A stretch of DNA of 64,000 nt from Methanothermobacter sp. (GTDB lineage: Archaea; Methanobacteriota; Methanobacteria; Methanobacteriales; Methanothermobacteraceae): the NCBI RefSeq assembly GCF_030055435.1, contig NZ_JASFYG010000004.1, positions 1 to 64,000 on the forward strand. Direction: 5' to 3'. The notes beneath the pieces were generated by a model that saw nothing but the letters and a program-made list of their open reading frames with translations, was not told where the DNA came from and did no database searches. This document shows positions 1 through 10,272 of this stretch, piece by piece; the first letter of the stretch is position 1; each line of letters starts with the position of its first letter. The position numbers and the translations under genes are program-made.

Positions 1-3000
1 ACCATAGTCGCATTAACCACCTTATCAATCACCAGATAAGCAGCCGCAGGCACCCTAACCGTAACCTCAGCAGTATTGTTCTCAGGGTAAGGATCAAACT
101 CTTCACCCACCGCAAGAACCCTGTTTACAACATCACCAGTCCTATTCACAAGGACAGTGAAGTTCAAAGTAGCTGATGAACCAGGCAGAAGATCCCCAAC
201 CAGCCAGACACCAGTCAGCGGATTAAATGATCCCCTTGAAACCACATGAGACACATAGACAAGCCCCACAGGCAGGCTATCAGTTACAGTAACCCCAGTC
301 GCATTATCCGGTCCATTATTAGTGACAGTCACATAGAAGGTTACCAGCTCACCAAAGTTCGGTGTGCTGTTACTAACCATCTTAGTGACCGCAACATCCG
401 CAGCAGGATCCACAGTTACAGTGGCATTCGCACTATTATCATCGGGACTTGGATCCACTTCAGATCCGTTTACTTCAGCATTATTTGTTAAAGAACCTGA
501 TTCAACAGCCATGACCAGTAATTTTAGAATAGCCCTTTCACCAACTCCTAAAGACCCTATGTACCATTTGCCTGTTGAATCATTATATGTTCCCTGCGAG
601 GCTGTAGTAGATACTAAAATGAATCCTCCCGGAATCAGATCCTTTACTTCCACGCCATTTGCTGTGTTTGGTCCTTTATTAGTCACGTTTAATGTAAAAT
701 TAAGGTATTCATTATTGTAAATTCTTGTCTTACTGGCCTCCTTTGTAATTGAGAGATCTGCGACAGGTAAAGACTGAAGGTTTACAGTTGCAATGTTATT
801 AGCAGGTACGGGATCATGTTCTGAGCCGCTTATTATGACAAGATTGAAAAGATTTCCTGTGCTGTTAACATAGGCTTGGATTGTGAGTGTGGCTGTTTCA
901 AGGTAGCTGAGCGAACCAACACTCCAAACACCAGTAACCGGATTATAAGTACCCTTAGAAGCCACATAAGAAACAAATACAAGTCCTGGGGAGAGCGTAT
1001 CGGTTACAGCAACATTGCTTGCATTGCTTGGCCCAAGGTTTTCTGCTGTTACAGTGAACATTACAAGCTGGCCAAATAATGGTCTGGTGTTATTAACATA
1101 TTTTGTTACTTTCAGATCCACTGATGAGATTGAATTGATGGTTACTGTGGAGTTGTTGTTACTGGTATCTGGGTCAAAGTTTTCTGATGTAACATTTGCA
1201 CTATTCTTTATTATTCCATCTGCATTAACACGTGCTGTTATTGTGAGTGTGGCTGTTTCAAGGTAGCTGAGCGAACCAACACTCCAAACACCAGTAACCG
1301 GATTATAAGTACCCTTAGAAGCCACATAAGAAACAAATACAAGGTTTGAGGGTAATAAATCTTCTACTAGGACATTTAATGCGTCATCAGGACCGTTATT
1401 GGACACATTGATTGTGTATGTGATTATCTGGCCATTGTACGGGGATTCAATATTAACAGTCTTTAGTATTGACAACTCAGAGGCTTTAGGTACTCTTATT
1501 GTTGTGGAATCATTATTGTTTGACGTGTTAATATCTGTTGTGCTTGAAGTAACATTTGCATCGTTTACAATAGTACCCGTCACATTAACTCTGACAGTAA
1601 TGTTAAGGGTAACTGTTTCAAGTGGGTTGAGGTTTCCTATAATCCATGATCCCACTACAGGGTCATAAATTCCCCTTGATGCCAGATGGGTGACATATAT
1701 TAGACCTGCTGGCAGCTTATCGCTCACATTTACATTTGCCGCCGGATCAGGTCCTTTATTCTTAACTTTTATGTAATATACGATAGTATCATCGTAGTTT
1801 GGAGATTCATTGCTTGCATTTTTATCGATTTCAATATCGGTGCCAAGTACATGGATAGTTGCTGTTTTTGATGAATTGTATATCCTTTCACCGGTGATAT
1901 CTCCAGGTAAAGATGTGTAGGTTATATTAACCGTGTTAATAAGATCCTTTCCCGCCAGGGAGGTGTCATCATCGATCCTTGCTTTGAATATGATAGTTAC
2001 AGTATCTCCCCTGTTAAGTACGGGTGCCCTGTATGTTACCCTATCTGAGTGGGATGTAATGGTCCATCCTGGAGGAATCGAAATGGTCTCGTTATAGGTC
2101 ATTCCAGCAGGTAATATGTCCTCTATGATCAGGTCATATGCATCTGATGTGCTTGTTGCATTATGTGATACTGTGATTGTCCATGTACAGAGTTCCCCTG
2201 GGTTCAGGTTTGTGGTTCCTGTTTTTTCTATCCTGATAACGGGTTCCACTATTGTTACTGAGGCAGCCGATGGTGGGGTTGTTACTGTGTCGGTACCGTT
2301 ATAGTAACTCAGGGTGGCGTTATTTATAAGTTTGGCGCCATTGATGTTTCCCGGTATGTCCTTCACAGTTATATTATATATTACTGTAATCAAACCGGCG
2401 CCTGTGGCGTTTACTTCCCCGAAGTTTATGGTCCATGTGTTCCCTGTTTGAAGAGGTGTGGGAGTTGGGTATTCCACCTGCATTGAAGGGTCAATTATGT
2501 AAATAAAGTTGAATGGCTCCAGCCCAACCGGTATAACATCAGTCACCTTCAAACTTTCTGTGCGGCCCACAGGAATATTCAAGGTTAATTTTTGTGTTAA
2601 AATGTTTCCTATAGGACTATATGTTGAATTTGAATTATTAAGAAACGTTTTTATAATGCTAGGAGCTTTTAGATAAAGATTCAATGTTGAATTTGCTGTG
2701 AGGTTATTTACTCCTCCTTCGCCTGTCCTTTCGCCTGTTTCGGTCCCTGGAATACCTGGTGTTGTGTTATTGGTTCCATATGGCCCTGGGAGACTGGTGG
2801 CAGTTATTAAAACCGTGTTATTTATAAATGAACCATGTATAGTGTCATTTCGAAGGTCAGCTGTTATGGTTATATTCACAGTCTGACCCTGGAGCAGCCT
2901 ATCTATATATGCTGTAAAGTTGTTCCCTATTAAAGTGTATGTGAAGTTGATTGTCGTGTTGCTTTTTGTTGCTGTTACGTCCCTTATGTTAACAAAGATC

Positions 3001-6000
3001 GGGTCGAGGATGTCCGTTATATTTATGTCATAAAGTGGTGCTATGTTTGATCCTGCTGTGTTTCCGACTGTTATGATGAAGTTAACTGTTTCTCCCCCCT
3101 CCAGATCCACAGTCTTATTTGCTGTTTTGTTGACATATGGTGAAGGTAAAATCACAGTAAGGGTATGTGCACTTGATGTGGTGAGGGGAGCGCCAATTTC
3201 ATTTCTATAGTCGAGAAATGCTCTATTTGTTATTGATCTTCCTGCAGTGTTATTACCATTATTTTTAACCACAAGGTCTATCAGGATCCTTATTGTCTCA
3301 TTTAATCCCTGTGGATTGGTGTTCGTCAAATTGCCAAGGTAAAAACTCAGCGGATTTGTGCCGGTTTCAGTTATAACCTCAAAATTATTCAATCCTGAAA
3401 GAGTGAAGGTAAACGCATCTGATGTTATATTTCCACTGCTTCTGCTTATACGGGCACTTCCCATTATATATGAAAGGTATCTTGAATCTACAGGATCCCT
3501 TACCGTTACATTGGCGGTTACTCCCACGGGGATCGTTATGTCAATTCGGTATTTTACAACTTCACCTATCAGAACATTGTTTCCTGTTGAATCGGGCTCT
3601 GAAGTTGAATATAACGTTTTGTATATTCTTGGCCCCATTGTACCTAAGGTTGCATTTGCAGATGTTTTGTATAACCTATAATCATCCCTGGGGTCTGTTG
3701 ATGGGCCAAGTGATTCATATGTCAAGTTAACAGTGTTATTGAAGGTCGAATTAGATCTGACATTTTCATTAAGGGTGACGTTAAACTCAAATGTAAGACT
3801 ATTTCCAGGGTTTATGGTACCCCCACTATACTCAACGGTTCCATTCAATGGATTGTAACTGTAGGTGAATTCTGGAGGTGTTGTGAGGGCTGTTACAGTG
3901 GTCCAGTTGAAGGCCGTTGAATTTAGAAGATCCCATATATAGACGCTGTATGCCGGTGATAAGCCATTATTTGTAACATTAAATCTTATAGTGACGTTCT
4001 GCCTTCCTCGGGCAATGTTCGGTGTTATGGTTTTTGTCACATTTAGCAATGGCTGAAGGATGTTGAAGTTGTATGATGCGCCTAGGGGGTCTCCAGGATT
4101 ATATGGCCAGTTAAGGTTTACTGTATTTGTTCTCTGAATAAAAGGGACATGAGGATTTGAGCTGCTATTCTCCACGACAGCTTTAACTATGATGCTGAAT
4201 CTGTCGGTAAGGTTGCTGTTGTCGGGATTTACTGTCGTTGTTCCGTTAAAAAGGAATGTTACTGTATTTGAGTTAACAGTGACATCAAGTGGTGCCAGTG
4301 TTCCATTGAACTCGGATGTTTCAAGCTTGTATGAAATATAGCGAAGGCCCTGAGGAAGGTATTCGATTACAGTGAGGTTTTCAATTTCACCCTCTGGGAG
4401 ACTTATATTTATCTGGAAAGTCCCTATCTCTCCAATAGTAAGGTTATTTCCTGCTGTTCCAGGATCAGTGCTGTTTATTAATCTTTTATCCAACTGAGGA
4501 GATGCTATGGTAATATTTGCAGTATCCTCATAAAGGGAAGGTTCGGTGACAAAGTTTGGGCCTGTCGGAGTTGATGCGTAAGCTGTTATCTGGGCAGTGT
4601 TATTGATAACTTCCCTAGGGTTCACGTCGGCCCTGAGGATTCCTGTACATGTTATTATGACAGTATCATTACCCAGAGGCAGGTTGTCTCTTCCAGGTAT
4701 CATTTCAATTCTTATTCCTGAAGTGAATAGATCTCCTGTGTAGGGAACTGCAACTCCATTTCCATCCAAAACGCTTATAATTTGAGGATTAATCAATTTT
4801 ACAGGGATTATATCCCTCACAGTAACATTATAAGCATTCCAGCTGCCTGTGTTCTCAATCAATATTTTATAGGTGATTGTGTCACCTGCATCGGCGCCTA
4901 TGAGGTTTCCTTCAGGATCTATTATTCCGTGACCTGTTGTGGATGTTATGGTCTTGTTTATTGTCAGTCTTGGCTCCTGTGTTATTACCTGTGCAAGGTC
5001 ACTCTGACAGAATGCATCAAGGGGACTGTTGTAGTATTTTATTGCGAACTGGTTTGTGAGGTAGAGTTCATCAGCAAATGGCTCATCGGTGGCTGTGACT
5101 GTGAACAGTATATGGGAGACCCTTGTCTGCTGATCAGTACTATTCACTGTTCCATAGAAGAAGTGAACAATATTTTGTAGAGGGTCTATGTTAACAGTGG
5201 GTAATCTACCAAGGAACGAACTTAAAGTATCGTCGGACGCCAGTCTCCATTCTCCAGCAGCGGGTGGGGCGTCACCCTGAGGTATGTTTGTGGAAATCTG
5301 GGTTGCCCTGAAGAATGGTATTGGTAGGAAGTCACACATTGTGAAATTCTCAATATTTGTTGTGGGCACTATAACTCTCAGTGAAAATGTCACATTGTCT
5401 CCAGGCCTTACACGGTAGGGCGATACTGGAGTTAAACCATTTATTGCATATACGATCTTTTCTATTGACGGCTGTGATATAGTTACGCTGGCCCCGCTAC
5501 TCTCGCTAACAGGGTGGCCGTTATGAGAGAGTTTTGATAAACCTGAAACCGTGTTAGATACCGAGTCTCCTGACTTAAGGAATGGGTTTCCTGGTGGATA
5601 GTTTGCAGTATCCTCAAATGTGATATCTATAATTGACCTGAAGGTTATGTTACCCATGGTTGCCCCTAGATTATGGTTTCTATCATAGTATAATCCTCCA
5701 GGTAAAATACCGCCAATGCCGGCATCATTCAGCTGCCCTGAAACATTAAATATGATTGTCCATTTGCCAGTTGAGGGATCATGACTGACAATGTAGTTTG
5801 TTGGTGAAAATGCAAGTGAATACGTATTGCCTGCAATTATTATATTTAATATTGGTGTGAAGGATGTGTCAAAGGATTGTCCGTCACTTATTATGTCGGC
5901 GAATATAAGGTCCTTTATTTCAAAGTAATCCGAAATCTGGAAGTCAATCCTGTATTCAAGGATATCACCAGGTCTTACATAACCAGCATTTATGTCCCTG

Positions 6001-7277
6001 ACATATTTTTGAACCGCTAATGATCTTAGATAAACTGTGTAAGTTGAAATTGAGGTTACGTATGTATCGTTATATGTACCATTGGCCATTACAATATTTT
6101 TTGATGTGACCGGTGCCCCAGTGTCTGGATCAATAACGTATACTCTGCTGTTATCGAATTCTGGAGCGTATACCCTGAACACAAGGGTCCTATCAATACC
6201 TGTGACCCCTGTTATTGAGTCGAATTTAAACTTCAGAGTTCCTCCAGGTGTGGATGTTGATGGTGTTTCAACTATGCTGGCGTCGGCTGAATTTATGATC
6301 TGAAGAAACTGGATATTTGATGGTAAAATATCTGTTATGTTTATATTGCTGACGGTTGCGCCGTTGGCAACGTCCACATCTATTATATAATTGAAGGGAT
6401 AGTTTGGCCCTGTGGCTGTTTCATCCTCATGAAGAATAACCCTCTTCTTAACCCTGAAAACAGTCGGGGTTACCTGATGTATAACCGTTGCCCCATAGAT
6501 GGGGGGATCAGTTGAGGGATTATCAAGGGGGTCATTCCCAAACCTGAATATGGGTGTAGCGGTTATATTGAGGGGTAATCCCAGAGTTGAATTGATGGCG
6601 AGTTTAAAATTGGCTAGGACCTCCGCTACGGGCTGTTCGGGTGTAAAACTTCCGAAGGGATACTCAATTACAATAAGTCTGTAGCCAGGAGTTCCCGTGG
6701 TTATGTTTCTGGTGAGGGGGTTTAATATCTGTCCTGACCCTGGAAAGGTTCCAAGATCAAAATAATTTACAGAAAAACCCATGTAGGTCATTCCCTGTAA
6801 TGTTACCTCAGGTGGGAGGGTAACTTCGACTATGGGTCCAAAACCCGGTGTTGTACCATTATTATCAAAACCAAAGGTTAACTGGAAATTTTCGTTTATT
6901 AATGATTCTGAAGGTCCGGTCACTGTAACTTCTGGCTGGCCAAGTGTCAGGTCAACATTTAAGTATCTCTCATCGTTCACTTCAATAAATTTAACACACT
7001 CAAGGTGTCCCTTATAATTCGCCCTTACGGTGAAGTTTTTTGTTAGCGGCGCATTCAGAATGTATTTACCATCCATGTCGGTTATGCCCGTTATAACCTT
7101 GCCCTCAGCTGTGCTTAAAGTTATATTGGCTCCAGATATTGTTTCAGTGGAATTTTTACAGTCATAAACGGTTCCATAAACAAGTATTTTCGATGAGTTC
7201 TCATCATCTAGAGCATATGTACTGCCCGTTAATGTGAATAAAACAAAAACCAAGACTAAATAAAAGTATTTAGACAA
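1..7277 (-). CDS. Giant secreted DUF11-repeat surface protein (partial, C-terminus outside window)
   Basis: The minus-strand frame is open at every place I translated from 7277 to the window edge, giving at least 2,425 residues. The only near-canonical start in frame is TTG at 7277, six bases after a run of seven G. It yields a signal peptide (MSKYFYLVLVFVLF, then TGSTYA) followed by a carboxypeptidase-regulatory-like beta domain (about residues 30-100, VYGTVYDCKNS...DGKYIL). The rest is a long series of DUF11-type beta repeats (VTNNGPDNATG, SLPVGL, NNTAEVTV). In the last 650 codons these repeat about every 120 residues. Proteins of this family are exported cell-surface or adhesin-like proteins. 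Any anchor or sorting signal would lie beyond position 1. Many N-x-S/T sites are present. It stands alone, facing away from mrt. Function in adhesion is inference. Confidence 0.85.
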   Translation of the reverse strand, partial: MSKYFYLVLVFVLFTLTGSTYALDDENSSKILVYGTVYDCKNSTETISGANITLSTAEGKVITGITDMDGKYILNAPLTKNFTVRANYKGHLECVKFIEVNDERYLNVDLTLGQPEVTVTGPSESLINENFQLTFGFDNNGTTPGFGPIVEVTLPPEVTLQGMTYMGFSVNYFDLGTFPGSGQILNPLTRNITTGTPGYRLIVIEYPFGSFTPEQPVAEVLANFKLAINSTLGLPLNITATPIFRFGNDPLDNPSTDPPIYGATVIHQVTPTVFRVKKRVILHEDETATGPNYPFNYIIDVDVANGATVSNINITDILPSNIQFLQIINSADASIVETPSTSTPGGTLKFKFDSITGVTGIDRTLVFRVYAPEFDNSRVYVIDPDTGAPVTSKNIVMANGTYNDTYVTSISTYTVYLRSLAVQKYVRDINAGYVRPGDILEYRIDFQISDYFEIKDLIFADIISDGQSFDTSFTPILNIIIAGNTYSLAFSPTNYIVSHDPSTGKWTIIFNVSGQLNDAGIGGILPGGLYYDRNHNLGATMGNITFRSIIDITFEDTANYPPGNPFLKSGDSVSNTVSGLSKLSHNGHPVSESSGASVTISQPSIEKIVYAINGLTPVSPYRVRPGDNVTFSLRVIVPTTNIENFTMCDFLPIPFFRATQISTNIPQGDAPPAAGEWRLASDDTLSSFLGRLPTVNIDPLQNIVHFFYGTVNSTDQQTRVSHILFTVTATDEPFADELYLTNQFAIKYYNSPLDAFCQSDLAQVITQEPRLTINKTITSTTGHGIIDPEGNLIGADAGDTITYKILIENTGSWNAYNVTVRDIIPVKLINPQIISVLDGNGVAVPYTGDLFTSGIRIEMIPGRDNLPLGNDTVIITCTGILRADVNPREVINNTAQITAYASTPTGPNFVTEPSLYEDTANITIASPQLDKRLINSTDPGTAGNNLTIGEIGTFQINISLPEGEIENLTVIEYLPQGLRYISYKLETSEFNGTLAPLDVTVNSNTVTFLFNGTTTVNPDNSNLTDRFSIIVKAVVENSSSNPHVPFIQRTNTVNLNWPYNPGDPLGASYNFNILQPLLNVTKTITPNIARGRQNVTIRFNVTNNGLSPAYSVYIWDLLNSTAFNWTTVTALTTPPEFTYSYNPLNGTVEYSGGTINPGNSLTFEFNVTLNENVRSNSTFNNTVNLTYESLGPSTDPRDDYRLYKTSANATLGTMGPRIYKTLYSTSEPDSTGNNVLIGEVVKYRIDITIPVGVTANVTVRDPVDSRYLSYIMGSARISRSSGNITSDAFTFTLSGLNNFEVITETGTNPLSFYLGNLTNTNPQGLNETIRILIDLVVKNNGNNTAGRSITNRAFLDYRNEIGAPLTTSSAHTLTVILPSPYVNKTANKTVDLEGGETVNFIITVGNTAGSNIAPLYDINITDILDPIFVNIRDVTATKSNTTINFTYTLIGNNFTAYIDRLLQGQTVNITITADLRNDTIHGSFINNTVLITATSLPGPYGTNNTTPGIPGTETGERTGEGGVNNLTANSTLNLYLKAPSIIKTFLNNSNSTYSPIGNILTQKLTLNIPVGRTESLKVTDVIPVGLEPFNFIYIIDPSMQVEYPTPTPLQTGNTWTINFGEVNATGAGLITVIYNITVKDIPGNINGAKLINNATLSYYNGTDTVTTPPSAASVTIVEPVIRIEKTGTTNLNPGELCTWTITVSHNATSTSDAYDLIIEDILPAGMTYNETISIPPGWTITSHSDRVTYRAPVLNRGDTVTIIFKARIDDDTSLAGKDLINTVNITYTSLPGDITGERIYNSSKTATIHVLGTDIEIDKNASNESPNYDDTIVYYIKVKNKGPDPAANVNVSDKLPAGLIYVTHLASRGIYDPVVGSWIIGNLNPLETVTLNITVRVNVTGTIVNDANVTSSTTDINTSNNNDSTTIRVPKASELSILKTVNIESPYNGQIITYTINVSNNGPDDALNVLVEDLLPSNLVFVSYVASKGTYNPVTGVWSVGSLSYLETATLTITARVNADGIIKNSANVTSENFDPDTSNNNSTVTINSISSVDLKVTKYVNNTRPLFGQLVMFTVTAENLGPSNASNVAVTDTLSPGLVFVSYVASKGTYNPVTGVWSVGSLSYLETATLTIQAYVNSTGNLFNLVIISGSEHDPVPANNIATVNLQSLPVADLSITKEASKTRIYNNEYLNFTLNVTNKGPNTANGVEVKDLIPGGFILVSTTASQGTYNDSTGKWYIGSLGVGERAILKLLVMAVESGSLTNNAEVNGSEVDPSPDDNSANATVTVDPAADVAVTKMVSNSTPNFGELVTFYVTVTNNGPDNATGVTVTDSLPVGLVYVSHVVSRGSFNPLTGVWLVGDLLPGSSATLNFTVLVNRTGDVVNRVLAVGEEFDPYPENNTAEVTVRVPAAAYLVIDKVVNATM

Positions 7278-7324
7278 CAGTAGCCCCCCCTTCTTTTATC
7301 CATACTAAACATTATTAATAAAAT

Positions 7325-7342
7325 CATTATATAAATTTTTAT
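7325..7342 (-). promoter_or_regulatory. Promoter of the giant surface-protein gene
   Basis: Read on the minus strand the sequence is AAAAATTTATATAATG, a strong archaeal BRE/TATA match centred near 7331. A transcription start about 25 bases downstream would fall near 7305. That is 28 bases before the TTG at 7277 and almost exactly at an out-of-frame ATG at 7303. Confidence 0.6.
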
Positions 7343-7426
7343 ATCTGATCATAGAACAGATGAATCATAAACTAAATTCAGTTATAATATGTCGGTATAA
7401 AAAATACTACATGATTAATAATGAAA

Positions 7427-7436
7427 AAATTTATAT
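7427..7436 (+). promoter_or_regulatory. TATA box of the cooT-like gene
   Basis: The sequence AAATTTATAT lies about 50 bases before the ATG at 7485, a normal distance for an archaeal TATA box with a short leader. Confidence 0.5.
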
Positions 7437-7484
7437 CTGATAATAAAGATAACCCAAACCTCAATACATCTGGATGGTGAAAGA

Positions 7485-7664
7485 ATGTGTGAATCAAACC
7501 TGTACTCAGAAGAAGGTGAACTCCTCATGGAGGACGTTATATTAATTGAGGTCCTTGAAGATGGAATAAAAGCAACGGATATCCTCAACTCAACAAGGAA
7601 TTTTGAAGGAAAACTCACAAGGCTGGACCTCGATAAGCACAAAATTTACATAAAACAAGAATAA
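7485..7664 (+). CDS. CooT-family small metal-binding protein
   Basis: A 59-codon gene. It starts with ATG four bases after a GGTGA ribosome site and ends at TAA 7662-7664. The product begins MCESNLYSEEGELLMEDV and ends KHKIYIKQE. The Met-Cys start and the LLMEDV strand are typical of the CooT family, small dimeric proteins; Rhodospirillum CooT binds nickel through its N-terminal Cys2. Here Cys2 is present. The gene sits between a surface-protein gene and the mrt operon, whose enzyme uses nickel F430, so a nickel-related role is plausible but inferred. A reverse-strand open frame over the same bases is a shadow. Confidence 0.75.
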   Translation: MCESNLYSEEGELLMEDVILIEVLEDGIKATDILNSTRNFEGKLTRLDLDKHKIYIKQE

Positions 7665-7769
7665 CAGTTTTTCTTTTATTCAATAGTAACTGCCGATAGC
7701 GATCAGAACAAGCTTAATTTTTAAACTTTCTAATACAGAAGTCTCTATAAGTATTTTCTGAAACTTATT

Positions 7770-7810
7770 TTAAAAAATAAAAGGGGTTTGTGCTGGAATT
7801 ATTTTCCAGC
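7770..7810 (-). terminator. Terminator of the mrt operon, stop codon in hairpin loop
   Basis: On the minus strand GCTGGAA (7810-7804) pairs with TTCCAGC (7798-7792) across a five-base loop that contains the mrtA stop codon TAA. A T-rich stretch (CCCCTTTTATTTTTT) follows. This is a hairpin plus U-tract signal that begins inside the last codons of mrtA. Confidence 0.65.
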
Positions 7811-9460
7811 TGGTATGATGAGGTCCCTTTCACCCTCTGGCATGAACTCCCTGAGGGCACCTGCTGCGATTGACTTCCTTGGTGATGTGAAGTCAAAGGC
7901 GAGGTCCTTATCTGCAAATGCAACCTTTATGAGTGGGTTTGTACAGAAAGCGTCTCCCCTTGCAGCGTGTGGTGCCTGGGCGATACCAGCGTACTCTGGC
8001 TGGTGTCCCACGTTCATTGCGTAGTTTGGATAGTTAGGTCCACGGAGTTCGTGTATGAGTCCCTCGTCGCTCCTGATTGAGAGTGAATTGGATGCACCGC
8101 ACTGATCCTGCAGGTCGTAACCGTAGAATCCGAGCCTGCTGTGGGCCTCCTTGTGGAGTATCTGGCTGAGGTACCATCCATTGATACCCGCGTTTGAGTT
8201 TCCTGTTGCGAATGCTGTGGAACATCCTGCTGCTGCGGCTGCAACAGCTGCCCTCTGTGATCCTCCAAAGTGGTCCTCGAGGAGTGTTGGGTATTCCTCG
8301 TACTGTTCGAGGCTGTAGAGTGTGACCTCTGTTGAGATGTCCCTAATGACATCCATTGTTGGTTTTGTTCCGCAGAGGCCGTACTTGTCATCCACGTACT
8401 CCATGCCGTAGTAGACAAAGTCGTCCAGGATGTCGTCGGTGTAGGCTGCTGTTGCGTACTGTGTGAATCCGACACCACCTGACATGTATGACCCAAGCCA
8501 TACCTGGTCGTAGAGTGCGGCTGCACCGGCTATGACCTCAAGTGAAACGTTTGCAGGGTCATCTGAAACCCTTGAGGTCTGGACGATGTCTGCGAAGGTA
8601 CCGAATGCAACTCCACCTGGCTCGTTTGGTCCCCTTGCCCTCCTTGCAGGCATTATTGTACCCATCTCTATAACGTCTGCGTGTTTTGCAGCGTATGAGA
8701 AGTCAGCGATTGCTGCTTCACCTGCGCAGAGTTTGTAGGCGGATATGAAGCTCATACCAATCTGCATTGCAGACCATCTTGAAACTGTACCTCCGTCACA
8801 GGTCCTCACGACTATTGTCGGCACCCTGTTAACCTGGTAGGTCCTGTTTCCAATGTAGCTTTTGATCTGTTCGGCCTGCTCTTCAGGGAACTCCTTGTTT
8901 ATGTCTATGAGTACTCTCTTGTCCAGTTCATCTGCCAGGTTGTCGTCTCCTGTGAAGATCTTGGCGTAGCAGTCCTCCACGAGTCCCGGGTGGACCTCAA
9001 CCATGTGCTCCTGGACCACTGCACCACCTGGGAGGGCGTGGTTGATTGCCTCCATGTACTCGTTGATAGTCTCGGGGGTTACCTCCACACCCAGCCTCTT
9101 CTCAAGGACTGCGTGTGCTGTGTCCATACCCACTATGACTGTCCTCTTTATGTCGTCCACCATCTGCTGGATGGCCGCGTTGTTCACGAAGTGGAGGTCG
9201 TCACCTTCAACGTAGGCGTCTGTCCCTGAGACTCTGTATGCCATGAGTTTCCTCTGACCAAGAGGCACCCCTATGTCAGGGTTGTAGAATGGTATTCCTC
9301 CCCTCTTTTCAGCAGCCTTCTTGGCATACTCTGTGAATTCTTTTTTACGTGCGGACTGTTCCCATCCGCCGAAGCAGTAGAAGTTTGTGTATTTTTCGTC
9401 AGGGTCCTCCCCCTCAAACTTCTTCTTTAAAGCCTTAAGGAATAGTTTCTTTTCATCCAT
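7799..9460 (-). CDS. mrtA: Methyl-coenzyme M reductase II, alpha subunit
   Basis: A 553-residue McrA-family protein, the large subunit of isoenzyme II, which reduces methyl-CoM with CoB to methane using nickel F430. Family signatures are present: [51 protein letters not shown] and [18 protein letters not shown]. Residues modified in M. marburgensis McrA (His in KHADV, Arg in ARRARG, Gln in GGSQ, Gly/Asp/Cys in GYDLQDQCG) are conserved, so the same modifications are possible. The ATG follows GGTGATGATTA and overlaps the mrtG stop. It is last in mrtBDGA and was separated from the mcrA copy (38612-40264) by gene content: there is no C gene in this operon. MCR II is known to be favoured when H2 is plentiful. 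Confidence 0.98.
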   Translation of the reverse strand: MDEKKLFLKALKKKFEGEDPDEKYTNFYCFGGWEQSARKKEFTEYAKKAAEKRGGIPFYNPDIGVPLGQRKLMAYRVSGTDAYVEGDDLHFVNNAAIQQMVDDIKRTVIVGMDTAHAVLEKRLGVEVTPETINEYMEAINHALPGGAVVQEHMVEVHPGLVEDCYAKIFTGDDNLADELDKRVLIDINKEFPEEQAEQIKSYIGNRTYQVNRVPTIVVRTCDGGTVSRWSAMQIGMSFISAYKLCAGEAAIADFSYAAKHADVIEMGTIMPARRARGPNEPGGVAFGTFADIVQTSRVSDDPANVSLEVIAGAAALYDQVWLGSYMSGGVGFTQYATAAYTDDILDDFVYYGMEYVDDKYGLCGTKPTMDVIRDISTEVTLYSLEQYEEYPTLLEDHFGGSQRAAVAAAAAGCSTAFATGNSNAGINGWYLSQILHKEAHSRLGFYGYDLQDQCGASNSLSIRSDEGLIHELRGPNYPNYAMNVGHQPEYAGIAQAPHAARGDAFCTNPLIKVAFADKDLAFDFTSPRKSIAAGALREFMPEGERDLIIPAGK

Positions 9461-10257
9461 TAATCATCACCTAGCCTTTTTCTTAGGTCATCCTTGAATA
9501 CGTCCATGCCGAATCCGCCCAGGGTACGGCCGGTGTGTATGTTTTCAACAACTTCAATTGCCTCTTTATCATCCCTCATAGCGATGTTGTCCTTCCTGTA
9601 GATTGTGGTGATCTTCTTAAGTTCATCCTCATCGAGGGGCTGGCCCATGTCCACTGGCTCGTCAAGGGGCCTTCCAACCTGGTCCTTGACATAGACCACG
9701 TGGCCCTTCTCTTCATCAAAGACGTACCTCTGGAGGGCGTCAAACATGAGGCCGTTTTCATCGAGTCTGAGGGAGTGTCCGTGAACTGTTGCACCCCTTA
9801 TACCTGTTGTTGCAGGGTCGAAGAGTTCTGTTTCAACAAGTTCCTTTGAGACTCCCTCAAGGTCCAGTTCTCTCATTTCAATGACCTGCCTTCCTGAGAG
9901 TGTACCTGTGTCAACACCGCGGTACCTCCACATGTAGGTCCTTGCCCTGTCGTAGGGCTGGGCAGGTGCATTGTACATGGAGTCTGCGAACTGGATGTAC
10001 CTGACCCTCACACCCTCCTTTGCACCCTGTATGGGTTCAACCATGTCCCTGACGATGTCCTCCTCGAAGTCCATCTCATCCAGTGGGGGGTGCACTGATT
10101 TGTAACTTTCACCGGGGTTTCTGTGTCCCAGGACCTTGACCAGGTCCTCGTCTGATACTTCCCTTAATTTACGGAATTCGTAATCAGGGTTCATGTGTTT
10201 TCTTCTGTTTTCAGCTATCTGGGTTTCTCCAGGAGTGTACTGGGCTTTGTAAGACAT
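9460..10257 (-). CDS. mrtG: Methyl-coenzyme M reductase II, gamma subunit
   Basis: A 265-residue gamma subunit. It aligns along its whole length with the McrG encoded at 40284-41033 ([78 protein letters not shown]). It is about 16 residues longer than McrG, mostly a C-terminal tail ending [16 protein letters not shown]. In the enzyme the gamma subunit helps form the active-site channel of the alpha2beta2gamma2 hexamer. The ATG at 10257 follows GAGGTTATGAT. The stop shares a base with the mrtA ATG, so translation is probably coupled. Confidence 0.97.
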   Translation of the reverse strand: MSYKAQYTPGETQIAENRRKHMNPDYEFRKLREVSDEDLVKVLGHRNPGESYKSVHPPLDEMDFEEDIVRDMVEPIQGAKEGVRVRYIQFADSMYNAPAQPYDRARTYMWRYRGVDTGTLSGRQVIEMRELDLEGVSKELVETELFDPATTGIRGATVHGHSLRLDENGLMFDALQRYVFDEEKGHVVYVKDQVGRPLDEPVDMGQPLDEDELKKITTIYRKDNIAMRDDKEAIEVVENIHTGRTLGGFGMDVFKDDLRKRLGDD

Positions 10258-10272
10258 ATCATAACCTCACAA

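Noticed and set aside
1-7277. Short plus-strand open frames across the surface-protein region
   Set aside because: They are shadows of the repeat-containing minus-strand gene; the minus frame checked open at five separate places.
7788-8024. Plus-strand open frames over mrtA and over other minus-strand genes
   Set aside because: They run antisense to strongly conserved genes, have no ribosome site and no recognisable protein features.
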